Shown here in pieces: positions 31,066-41,130 of a stretch of 64,000 bases of DNA. Each line of letters opens with the position of its first letter. Position 1 is the stretch's first letter. Source of the stretch: Mesostigma viride (lineage: Eukaryota; Streptophyta; Mesostigmatophyceae; Mesostigmatales; Mesostigmataceae); contig RPFO01000165.1 of assembly GCA_009746045.1 (NCBI GenBank), forward strand, positions 1,224,046 through 1,288,045. The letters are read 5' to 3'. The notes under the pieces were generated by a model. It did no database searches. It saw only the letters and a program-made list of their open reading frames with translations, and was not told the DNA's origin. The position numbers were made by a program, and so were the translations under genes.

Positions 31066-32455
31066 GCCGCTAGCTTCCCTCCCCTCCCCTCCCTTCTTAG
31101 CTTCCCTCCTTCCTTGCATTACTTAAGTTCCTATAGCTTCCTTCCCCTCCCCTCCCATATCCCATAGCTTAATGCCCTTCCCTTTCCTCCCTCTCCCTTT
31201 GTAGCTTTCCTCCCCTCCCTTGCTTAGCTTCCCTCCTTCCTTGCATTACCTAAGTTCCTTTAGCTTCCTTCCCCTCCCCTCCCATATCCCATAGCTTAAT
31301 GCCCTTCCCTTTCCTCCCTCTCCCTTAGTAGCTTTCCTCCCCTCCCTTGCTTAGCTTCCCTCCCTCGTTGCATTACCTAAGATCCTTTAGCTTCCTTCCC
31401 CTCCCCTCCCATCCCTGAGCTTCCCTCCCCTTTCGTCCCTCTCCCTTCTAAGTAGCTTTCCTCCCCTTCCCTTTGTTAGCTTACCTCCTTCCTTGCATTA
31501 CCTAAGTTCCTTTAGCTTCCTTCCCCTCCCCTCCCATGTCCCATAGCTTAATGCCCTTCCCTTTCCTCCCTCTCCCTTAGTAGCTTTCCTCCCTTCCCTT
31601 TCTTAGTTTCCCTCCTTCCTTGCAGCACCTAAGATCCTTTAGCTTCCTTCCCCTCCTCTCCCATGTCCCATAGCTTAATGCCCTCCCCTTTCGTCCCTCT
31701 CCCTTAGTAGCTTTCCTCCCCTTCCCTTTCTTAGCTTCCCTCCTTCCTTGCAGCACCTAAGATCCTTTAGCTTCCTTCCCCTCCCCTCCCATCCCTGAGC
31801 TTCCCTCCCCTTTCGTCCCTCTCCCTTAGTAGCTTTCCTCCCCTTCCCTTTCTTAGTTTCCCTCCTTCCTTGCATTACCTAAGTTCCTTTAGCTTCCTTC
31901 CTCTCCCCTCCCATCCCTTAGCTTCCCTCCCCTTTCCTCCCTCTCCCTTCTAAGTAGCTTTCCTCCCCTTCCCTTTCTTAGCTTGGGGGCTTCCTTGCAT
32001 TACCGAAGTTCCTTTAGCTTCCTTCCCCTCCCCTCCCATCTTAGCTTCCCTCCCCTTTCCTCCCTCTCCCTTAGTAACTTTCCTCCCCTTCCCTTTCTTA
32101 GCTTCCCTCCCCTTTCCTCCCTCTCCCTTGGTAACTTTCCTCCCCTTCCCTTTCTTAGCTTCCCTCCTTCCTTGCATTACCTAAGTTCCTTTAGCTTCCT
32201 TCCCCTCCCCTCCCATATCCCATAGCTTAATGCCCTTCCCTTTCCTCCCTCTCCCTTAGTAGCTTTCCTCCCCTCACTTTCTTAGCTTCCCTCCTTCCTT
32301 GCATTACCTAAGTTCCTTTAGCTTCCTTCCCCTCCCCTCCCATATCCCATAGCTTAATGCCCTTCCCTTTCCTCCCTCTCCCTTAGTAGCTTTCCTCCCC
32401 TCCCTTGCTTAGCTTCCCTCCCTCGTTGCATTACCTAAGTTCCTTTAGCTACTTG
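31066..32455. repeat. Polypyrimidine minisatellite
   Basis: Variable units of about 105-127 bp, nearly all C and T on the plus strand, with landmarks TTGCATTACCTAAG and CCCATAGCTTAATGCCC. The strand asymmetry would allow triplex (H-DNA) formation. No gene. Confidence 0.93.
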
Positions 32456-33026
32456 GGAGCGGCGGGAGCGATGCCGACGAAAGGGCTGGCTGCGGCAAGA
32501 ACGTCGTCCAGCGACCGGGTTTCTGGGGCGGCAGGTGTTGTTGGGGCCTCCATAGCTACGGGGAAGATGTCGAATGCTGGGGCGGGGGGCGCAGGCGTGC
32601 TATTCACGAAGGGAATGCCGCCATATCGAGTCGAAAATAGCGATATCTGCTGGGCAGGCCGAGGTCGAGAACGTACGAAATCGGGGACGATAGCTGCCGG
32701 AAATTATACCAGCCTGTTTATCATCAGAAGACGAGTCGAATGCAACAAACCCGACTAAATTTCATGGCCTGAGTCGAAAGTTATGAGCATTCTCGGCAGC
32801 CATAGCTCGGCATATTTTCGCGTAAGTCGTTGAGCTGATGCTCTGGGAAATTTGAATGATTGATAAGGGTTAATTCAACTAGTGTGTTTCTTAGTAGTAT
32901 AATGTGTTTCTTCATTAATTTGAATGATTGATAATTGATTAATTAATTTGAATTATTGCCACATGATGTTTCCATGAAGTCAAATGACAACGCAAATCAC
33001 AATACACTAGGTTGGACAAATCACAA
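32456..33026. other. CACTA-like element interior, no gene recognised
   Basis: GC-rich to 32750, then AT-rich with repeated TTGAATGATTGATAA / TGTTTCTT. No supported ORF. Confidence 0.35.
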
Positions 33027-33387
33027 GGTTACGGCCCGTATACTTGTCCAGTATACTGGCCGTAAACTTTTACTACCGTATACTTTTTCTAGTAAACTGG
33101 CCGTAAAATTTACTACCGTATACTTTTTCTAGTATACTGGCCGTAAAATTTACTACCGTAAATTGTTTCTCGTATACTGGCCGTAAAATTTACTACCGTA
33201 AATTTTTTCTCGTATACTGGCCGTAAAATTTACTACCGTAAACTTTACTGCCGTATACGAGAAAAAGTATACGGTAGTAAATTTTACGGCCAGTATACGA
33301 GTGGTAAGTATATGCGTACGAACGCAAAATTTACGGCCCGTAAAAATTTCCGTATACGTGTACGGGCCGTAAATTTATAGTATAGTG
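33027..33387. repeat. Right subterminal array of the giant CACTA-like element
   Basis: Five or more GGCCGTAAAATTTACTACCG units with TATACTTTTTCTAGTATACT spacers, then the terminal inverted repeat. Related to but not the same as the left array. Confidence 0.8.
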
Positions 33388-33389
33388 TA

Positions 33390-34291
33390 ATCGCAGCTTC
33401 GTGCAATTCGTCGACGACCAGGTCGAAGATTGGGAGCGAATTCTGCGGCACGTCCAAACCATCGTCATTCCGGAGCACCGGAGCATCGACGACCTCGAGC
33501 AGGAGCTTCACGGTTTGGTCGGCATCCAGACGGTGATTACAGCAGTAGCTGAGCGGGTGCGGACGGAGTTGGCGGCGAGGCGAGGAGAGGCTGCGGAGGC
33601 AGCTGGTGCAGTGCGACACGAGTTTGTACCGACAGCAGCGGGTGCGGGTGTACCACGTACTTTCGCAAGCGTCATCGGCGACGAGGGTGTTGCAGCGGGG
33701 CCAGTTAGGCGTGAACGACGCGGAGCGGAGCACTACAGGCGGCTTGCAGAGGTCGGGGCGACAGCGGAAGCCATCACCGGAGGACAGCGCGCGGCAAGAG
33801 TCGGCAGGTTTCCGGAGCGAGCAAGAGTTCCTTTTCAGGAACTGCCCCAGCCCCTTCGCGTTCGTGTGACGCGTTGGGAAGAGTTTGCACCTCTTGGGTA
33901 CGATAGTGACCTTGAGGTGGGAGCAGGGGGTGTCGCTGGGCTAGGCGACGAGACACTTGGCGACCACGAGGTGCCAAGATACAATCCTCGGGGTGCCAAC
34001 GACGGGTTGTCACCTGTCTACTATACCAACGGTGACGATTCAGTCATCGCGGGCCGACAGCGGGTCGACGACGGCGCAGCGGGTAGCAGGGTGCCCGGCA
34101 GAGCTGCTTGTGGTGAGCGACAGCGACAGCGACAAGGAGAACCAGGACGCGCCTGGGGCCAACCGTGGTGGTCTTGCCTGAGTGGTAACACTTGGCACTT
34201 TCCTTTCTTGTTCAGTAGCTTATATTGCTTTAATTGCTGCTTGGCCACTTGGCTGGCTGTAGCAGATCTGAACAGAGGCCATCATGGATGA
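33390..34291 (+). CDS. A ORF1, second part
   Basis: Continues the frame of 17737-17863 across the CACTA-like insertion. The first 90 residues are helical and acidic/hydrophobic (VQFVDDQVEDWERIL, RSIDDLEQELHGLVG, VAERVRTELAARRG), consistent with a coiled coil. A Gly/Arg/Ala-rich part follows with FASVIGDEGV and RVTRWEEFAPLGYDSDL. The stop (34289-34291) overlaps the ORF2 start by 8 bp. The last 35 or so residues are hydrophobic and may not be translated if a small intron is used. No named domain. Confidence 0.6.
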
Positions 34292-35240
34292 GGGAGCTAT
34301 TAACCAACAAGCGGCCTTTATGGGCTTTGCTCGGCGCGGCGCTGGGATGGATGGACGAGATGGACGCGGTGGACACGATGGACGCGATGGACGCGGGGAC
34401 GGCCAGGCGCTGGGAGACCAGGCTGCGGTGCCAGATGATCAGAGCCAAGGATCGCAGGGCGGTCAGAACGCGCCAGCCGCAGATCAAGCGGCGCCTAAGC
34501 GACCGACCGTGGCTGAGGGGTACGCGGTGCTAGGCCAGTTTCAGTCCATCAAGGACAATTGGCAGCCCCGGGATGCTGAGAGGATGTTAGAGGACATGAA
34601 CTTGTACACGGAGATATACACCGGTGACAAGCTTCGCATCCTGGCGTCTAGTGCCTACATAAGGCAGTCGGCGAGGCGGCTGTTCAAGTTTGTTCGGGAG
34701 CGACACGCGGCGGGGGACACCTGGGCGGCGTTTATGACGCGACTCAGGTCGTTCCTGAGTGACAAGAGGACCATAGATGGGTCCCACCTGAAGCAAGAAT
34801 ACCTGGACTACAAGCCCATCAAGGGGCAGCTAGTGGTCCACGCCTTTGAAGACTTCGTCAAGCTGAGGGAGGACGCCATGGCCAAGGGCTTCTTCGTCGC
34901 AGATCGGATGGTGATGGGCGACTTTCTCAAGTCGCTGCAGTTGGATCCGGTCACCATGGATAATGTGACCATCCACATGCGACAGGTCCATGGCTGGGCA
35001 GCCATGACGGACCAGTTGTATGAGTGTTTCAGCGGCAAGTACGTGGGTGGTAAGCGCCCTCGTCAGGGTGACGAGGAGGCCACTGAACCCACGGTTAAGT
35101 CCATGAGGGGATCGGGCCACGGGGGCCCAGCGCCCTCGAGAGGGCCTGAGACCTCTTCAAGGGGTCGAGGAAGGTCCAGGAGGGGGCGTGACAGAAGGGC
35201 TGGACGGGGGACCCCGCCGAAGTCGGGACATCCACAGTAG
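34284..35240 (+). CDS. gag: A ORF2: retrotransposon gag
   Basis: 318 residues from ATG 34284. Residues 1-75 are Gly/Asp/Gln-rich (repeated DGRDGRG). About 75-250 is a gag capsid-like domain, with SAYIRQSARRLFKFVRER, WAAFMTRLRSFLSDKR, DYKPIKGQLVVHAFEDFV and MGDFLKSLQLDPVTMDN. The tail is Arg/Gly-rich (SSRGRGRSRRGRDRRAGRG) and likely binds RNA in place of a zinc knuckle. The order W-x-AFM followed by a region before WxxxM is shared with ORF2 of element F. It overlaps ORF1 in the +1 frame, so coupled reinitiation or +1 shifting may drive it. Confidence 0.65.
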   Translation: MDEGAINQQAAFMGFARRGAGMDGRDGRGGHDGRDGRGDGQALGDQAAVPDDQSQGSQGGQNAPAADQAAPKRPTVAEGYAVLGQFQSIKDNWQPRDAERMLEDMNLYTEIYTGDKLRILASSAYIRQSARRLFKFVRERHAAGDTWAAFMTRLRSFLSDKRTIDGSHLKQEYLDYKPIKGQLVVHAFEDFVKLREDAMAKGFFVADRMVMGDFLKSLQLDPVTMDNVTIHMRQVHGWAAMTDQLYECFSGKYVGGKRPRQGDEEATEPTVKSMRGSGHGGPAPSRGPETSSRGRGRSRRGRDRRAGRGTPPKSGHPQ

Positions 35241-35335
35241 TTAGAATATTGCGGCGTCAATATTCTGATCACTCTTGAAGGAATAGTGCCGGGTGCCAGA
35301 GCCTAGAGAGCGCAGGGCTAATTGCGCGGCCCAGG

Positions 35336-36036
35336 AGTTAAAGCGCAATGTGTAGGGATAGATAGATTCCAATGCGCGCGGATAGATTCATCATGAGAAT
35401 GGTTGGAATGGAGCTTGGTTAAAAATATAGGCTTACAGCACTCGTGCACGTGAGTGCTTAGACACGAGTTTGCCAAGTCAAGGCAACACACGTGAGGCGG
35501 GCTCGCAAGAGATCTCTAACCAGTTGGCACTGGCCTATTCTTTATATACTTGTGCACAGTGCTTTGCTAGGCCTGAGCAGCCTCGTAGGCCTGCTCAGTA
35601 TTAACACCCCCGGTACAGTATTAACAACCTGTACAGCGTCCAGATCCTATACAGTAGGTCTGCCATACAGGCACAGTGACCACAGTGTACAGTCCACAAT
35701 GATTATTGCGTCTGCACCCAATAGTCCAGGACTAAGCCTGCGGTACCAACAGACCACAGGTTGAGGTTCCTATTTCCTGCGTACGACGTATTAATCCAAT
35801 ACCGTCGTAGGTTCAGCACCTAATTCCTGTCAGCCCAGGAATTACTGTCGACCCCATATGCCGTCGGCACATATTCACGCGCGACTTAGAAGAACAGCCG
35901 GCTCGCGCTCGCGCGCGACCGGGAAGTCGGAACGCCATAACTTTCTTGATACTTGTCCGAATGACCTCGTTCCGGTGCCGCTGGAATCGCAGAGATATGC
36001 CGAATCAGGAACACGCCAATGCGCTTGGCGTTAACT
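35336..36036 (-). repeat. J 3' LTR
   Basis: On the minus strand AGTTAACGCC... to ...GCGCTTTAACT. A TTTATATAC box at about 35541. Confidence 0.9.
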
Positions 36037-36054
36037 CCAATCCTTTCTTTTCTT
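36037..36054 (-). other. J polypurine tract
   Basis: Minus strand AAGAAAAGAAAGGATTGG abuts the LTR. D has the related AAAAGAAGAAAGGGTTGG. Confidence 0.8.
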
Positions 36055-36846
36055 GAGCTGTAGCAGCTCACACAAGTCTACATACAAACACACACAATGG
36101 GTACTGGACATCCTCCCCGACTACAAGTCACAACCCACTGGGCATGACAGTCAGCTTGGATTCCTGGACATCCTCCCCGACTACAAGTCACAACCCACTG
36201 GGCATGACAGTCAGCTTGGATTCCTTATTATATGTACATAGCACCCATACTGGTTCAGGAGCACAAACAAATTACAATGAGTCCCTATCCCTTCCCGGGA
36301 GGCTCGTTGTGTTACCCATGTACAAGAGGTTGGCCAACTGTGGCAGCCCATAGGTGTTCAGTGAAGAACTTGAGAAGTATGTACAACCTTCAGGACCTTA
36401 GGCGAAACCCCACAGATCACCCACAACAGCTCATCAGAAAACATTGCTGACCCCCAGACGGGAGTCGGCGCCGGTCTGCTGCCCCTTATCGAACCAGACA
36501 CAACATCTACGCGAAGCACATGCAAAACACAAGCTCCTATACTCATTCCAACCGTGGAAAATCAGGGGACCTGTCGCCACCTCACCAGCATGGTGGATGG
36601 GTCAGCCAGTCCGTGAAACTCCGCCTTAAGACGGCACCAGGGAATCGAACCCCGCCCACAAACCACAGATCTGGGGAAACCGGCTCGGACTGAGATGAAA
36701 ACCCCAGATAGACATCTCTCCATCAGAGACAATGTCAGACATTCCCACACCAGAGACATGTCTCACCCCTCAAGGTGTGCTCAGGATTATGTACAATCAA
36801 GCTCCCAGCCTGATATCCAGAGACTTAAACACCCAGCTCTCAGCTT
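36055..36846 (-). other. J 3' untranslated region
   Basis: No gene. A 60-bp unit (CTGGACATCCTCCCCGACTA...) is present twice in tandem at 36104-36223. Confidence 0.6.
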
Positions 36847-37401
36847 TTAGACAGATAGACCGACTTGACAGTCAGCATTCATGAGCTTCCTCAGTACATT
36901 GTACTGGGCTGGGGCCTTGTGTGGCAGCTTGGTCAATGCATCAGCAGGGTTCTCCTCGCCAGGGATATGCTTCAAGTCAACCAAACTGGCCAACTCCTTT
37001 AGCAACAAATAACCCAGGTCCCGGCTTCTGGCCAGCTGCTTGTGAACAAACTGGACCATACCCATGCTGTCTGTTAGCAACAACGTCTCCATCTGCAAGG
37101 TCCAAGGGGTAACTGAAGCCAGCTCCAGCATTAACTCCTTTATGTACAAGCTGGACTGGATCCCCTCACATATGGCCCTGCATTCTGCCACATCTGAACT
37201 GATACAGACCCTCTTCTGCAGTCTGCTGTACCAGCTGAACAAACTTGCCCTGCTCTGATAGAAAGCAAACAGAGCAGCAGATCTCCCCCTGACCTTAGTG
37301 ACCTGGCGAGCATCCATGGAACTGTCAACAAAGATATCCAAGGTGTTAGGCTGGGCAAAGTCAATCCCAGACAAAATCAGATCAGGGGTACTCTCCACCA
37401 A
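36847..37401 (-). pseudogene. J copia RNase H remnant
   Basis: 184 codons open on the minus strand. Copia RNase H features: LDIFVDSSMD (catalytic Asp), ALFAFYQSRASLFSWYSR, ISSDVAECRAICEGIQ (catalytic Glu), LLLTDSMGMVQFVH, then KHIPGEENPADALTK. The open frame is intact here, but the RT that should precede it (above 37401) is broken. It degraded the RNA strand of the hybrid in the ancestral element. Confidence 0.8.
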
Positions 37402-39180
37402 CTGGGCTATGACGATCGAGGCTTCTCATCCTTAGCACCTCATCAGGCATTCTGCTGTGCATCATCAATGATAGGGCCCACAGGTGGCAGCTAACAAACC
37501 ACGCCCACATGCCTCTCAACTTGGGACATGTCGTGATAGGCACTAACATCTCTAGTGGCAAGGACCAAGGGATACATATCTGAAGCAAATCCAGCAAACA
37601 ACGTAATGTTATTCTTAGGCTAGATTGTCCAGATCCCCTCTCGTCGGTCCTTCAGCCTGCCACATATGCCCTTATCCAGAGCACAGATCAACCCTCACAT
37701 ACAAACTGTACATGTCAGGTTGAAACTCATTCAGGAACAACCATACTGATAACCATGAAGCAACCATCATTGCAGGGTACACATAAGCATCAGATGATAG
37801 AGGCACTGAGAAGAAAACCCCACCCAGGCTGAATAAGGCACCACACCGTGGAGCCAACCTTGGGCTACCTCGTGCACAGATCCATATCACATCTGACCGT
37901 GTAACACCCCGAGGTCAAACATCAGTACTTAAGGTTTTTCAGTCCCTGAAACATGTCCTCAGACCAGCCAACTCCCATATCACCCTGGGAGAAACCAAAT
38001 CCATGGTTTTACAGCAAAACAGTCGTGGACAGAGTAAATCATCCCAAGACCAGCCAACTCCATAATGAGGAGACAACCAAACTATATGGTTTCACAGCAT
38101 CACATCTGGGATCAATCATAACTTCCAGGCCAGCCAACTCCAAACTAGGAGGAAACCAAATCCTATGGTTTTACAGCAACACACCTGGGAACCATCACAA
38201 CTTCCATATGCTGATTGTCATACAGCAATCAATCTGAACATGCACAGGCCAGGGACAGGGCCAACTGGAATCACACATCCATCATCAGCAACTCACGTAT
38301 GCAGATGCTGATCTGTATATACCCTCCACAGTCGGCCTTCAGCATTCAGCAGGTTTCAGATTGCTCTTGAAGCATCCTCTGCAGGCTCCATAGTCCCGGA
38401 CCTTGTAGACTGGAAATTTTCTTCAGGAAGCTTGTGCCAACCCTTCAAACATAATCTGGTTTCTTCTCCATCTGGTAGCCAACTTTAAACATGCTGCACT
38501 GTTCCAACATTTTCTTTCTTTTTGAGGACATAATAATTCCCCAAAGCAGCATGGTTGCTACAAGAAACCATATATATGTTAGCAACTGCCAAAACGGGAG
38601 ACAAATATAAATCTGGCACTCAGCCATGTATGTATCCCCTGGCAACACTCAGGTAGTGACCTCCTGCCACTCTGACAGCCTGAACTCAACAGGAAAATCT
38701 GGATCCACTTGACAATATTATTAGTAGCCCCCTCAGGACACTGGTCTGCATCTCTGGAAACTGGAATCTCTGGAACTCTGGAACTCTTGAATTCTGGAAA
38801 TCTGGATTTCTGGATTTCTGGTTCATCACCTTCAAGCTCGATAGGTATCAGGCAGCTGAAGCTGACAGCATCTCAGGTTCACTTGCAGACACAGAACTCT
38901 GGACCCAGCAACACTCCAACGTACCACATTGGAGAATCCAGGATTAGGAACCCCCTTGCAACAGACCCTGCAGGTCTTGTACATAGTATGGGGGAACACT
39001 ATTATGGATAAACTGTAAATACAGGAGTGATATTGCAGAATATACCATGAACACTGCTTGGATGAGGAGCAATGCTGCCAATGGTTATATTTTCTGGCAA
39101 CCTGCCAGTGCATATCGGGTATCATCAGTTTTCCATTAACACTGGAAAGTTAGGGTTTATTAACCAACTGTTAATTTTCC
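37402..39180 (-). other. J decayed internal region
   Basis: Stops in all frames; RT motifs could not be read. A loose tandem repeat of about 84 bp with CCAGCCAACTCC and TATGGTTTTACAGC occurs three times (37960-38210), and a CTGGAA-rich run is at 38755-38822. Confidence 0.4.
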
Positions 39181-39988
39181 TGTTTGAATTGGGAGAGGAG
39201 ACTAATGGGTTTTACACAATGCCTTGTGCTTGGCCTTGCTACCCACACACCTTGCAGGTGCTGAAAGAAAGAGAGGTTGAAGACAATTTACGTGGAAGAA
39301 TAAATGGCTTTATTAGAATATAATAGTTGGAGAAGAGCTTGAATGGAGGTTGAATGGAGGTACCTGCCCTTAGGGGGCAGTTTCCTTTTATAACTTTTAG
39401 GCTAGGAAGGATGACATCAGCAATGACATCATCACAGAAGCTTGTAGAAACATCCTAGCATATTCCTAGCATATTCCCAGCATATTCTCAGTATATTCCA
39501 GGAATATTCCTGGCATATTCTTAGAACATTTCTAGAACATTCTAGACATGATCCAATGAGCTGGCATAATAGCTAGATGCCAAGTGTCTACGTAATAATG
39601 TGCCACATAACATGATTAATAAAGTGACACATCTCTTCTCCTTGGAGTGACAAGTGTCATGCAATGAGTCTACCCACTTGTCATCATGTAAGTCATAACA
39701 TGTGTCATCATGAGCTTCCAACACTTGTCAGCTCATGGACCAAACACTTGTCCAATAGGCCATAGCACCACTTGTCAATCAAATACGTGATGCTACTAGG
39801 CTGACTCAGGTTACAAGTCATCCATGTCCAAGTATAGGACTATGGCACATGAATATTGATCAGCTCATTGAGCCTGTTCCATCTAGCTCATCATAGCTAT
39901 CAAATTCCCAGTCCATATGGAATAAATCCAACAAGAAATAAATCAGGCTGGGATATATTGTGGCCAGGTGGATATAATATCCCTAACA
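39181..39988 (-). repeat. K 3' LTR
   Basis: Minus strand TGTTAGGGATATTATATCC... to ...CCCAATTCAAACA. It contains a run of CTAGCATATTCC-like short repeats (about 39450-39530). Confidence 0.92.
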
Positions 39989-41130
39989 CCCCCCTTAGCC
40001 ACATGGGCACAATGCAAAAGATGACTGGGTAGGTGGAATCTCAACACCCCCCTTAACCACATGCTCGTAGCATGCCGTCCAGTTGCTAGCATGGTGCAAC
40101 TGAAAATGAAGATGCCGTCCTCGTGAAACGCTTGAAGCTCCAACATGCGGTCATGAGCCGCACTACCGCCACTGATCCCCCCCGGCAACGCGAATGAGTG
40201 TCCTACCATAGCAGCAACGCACTAGCTGCCCATCCTGGATGGCTGATACCCAACCCTTAGTTGGAAAAAGTGCTCTAGATGCTACATTCCCCCCTCACTC
40301 AAAGCGGCTGCCCATGGACACAATAGGGGCACACAGTCCCACACATAATACGGCAACACATGCCAACAAAGAAGTCCCTATGAGCTAACCCAAACGGTAT
40401 AGAGGTAGGGTAACGGCAACAACACGTGCTGTACACACACGGAGCAACATAACATACGCCATCTCACAAAATAAATGACACCAACATCACGTTTTACGCC
40501 AAATAAACGGGGTGAGCAAACAAACATATTGGCAACAAATGCCACACAAACAAGGTGCAATACAACCTTCAACACAAAACACAGTGGCCATAACAGATAA
40601 ACACGCTTCATAGCAAAGAAAACAGGACGTGCAAAACATTACCGCCACAAAGGCGAACACAAGTAACGATTACTTCGTCACGATTCACAAATCAGTGCCC
40701 GAGAGTAAACATTACGTCCGACATTACAGGCTATGCCGAAATGCACAGCCGAATTCGACACAAAGGACGTAAACACTTGCATAAAAGCAATGCTCTCAGC
40801 ACAAAACAAAATAACACACGCGTCACAGGCACTTAACTTACGAAAACAAGTCGTAGACGACGATACAACGGCGCTTCACTACGCCGCAGACTAGTGCCAC
40901 AAATAGCGTGCAAAAACTCTGGATATACACTCCAGGTACGTAGAAAACGTCTCGTGGGAACAATACCAAAATGCGTGGGCCATTGCCACTGAACGCATGG
41001 CAAAATAAACACATAATTGCTGGAAGAACACAAAGAAAGAACCAGAAAACGCAGGCTTACGGCGCCTCACAATTTCCAGCAAACACGACACAAAAGTCGA
41101 CATACAAGTTCATTTCCCACAGACAAAACA
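39989..41130 (-). other. K 3' region without a gene
   Basis: Starts (39989-39998) with the PPT CTAAGGGGGG on the minus strand. The rest holds no supported ORF; integrase and RT are missing. Confidence 0.5.

Larger units (their letters stand above)
17864..33387. mobile_element. Giant CACTA-like DNA transposon (15.5 kb), no transposase seen
   Basis: Ends read inward as CACTATACTATAAACTTACG on the left and the same with T for C on the right. The inverted repeats are about 38 bp with one mismatch. The duplication is TA (17862-17863, 33388-33389), and A ORF1 is in frame without the insert. Subterminal arrays of GTATACGGGCCGTAAA and AAAAGTATACG units fill about 400 bp at each end. Cargo is element M with copia L inside (18765-28485), a 50-bp minisatellite and a polypyrimidine minisatellite. 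Without L it is about 9.2 kb. No transposase ORF is seen. Confidence 0.82.
16948..35335 (+). mobile_element. Element A: two-ORF LTR retroelement, truncated
   Basis: 5' LTR 16948-17643, ORF1 (17737-17863 and 33390-34291, split by a CACTA-like element) and ORF2 gag (34284-35240). J inserted at 35331-35335. The sequence after J (47247-47455) probably continues A. No pol and no 3' LTR remain. The element interrupts D ORF1; its 5' flank GCACG has no partner in view. Confidence 0.65.

Noticed and set aside
29413-31167. Series of ORFs with repeated MHVGWV / CSLSREGC motifs
   Set aside because: Generated by the 50-bp minisatellite; overlapping equivalents in other frames and on the other strand.
16948-36036. 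A and J LTRs as one element with inverted LTRs
   Set aside because: J has its own direct partner (46541-47241) and target duplication; A is diverged in sequence and length.
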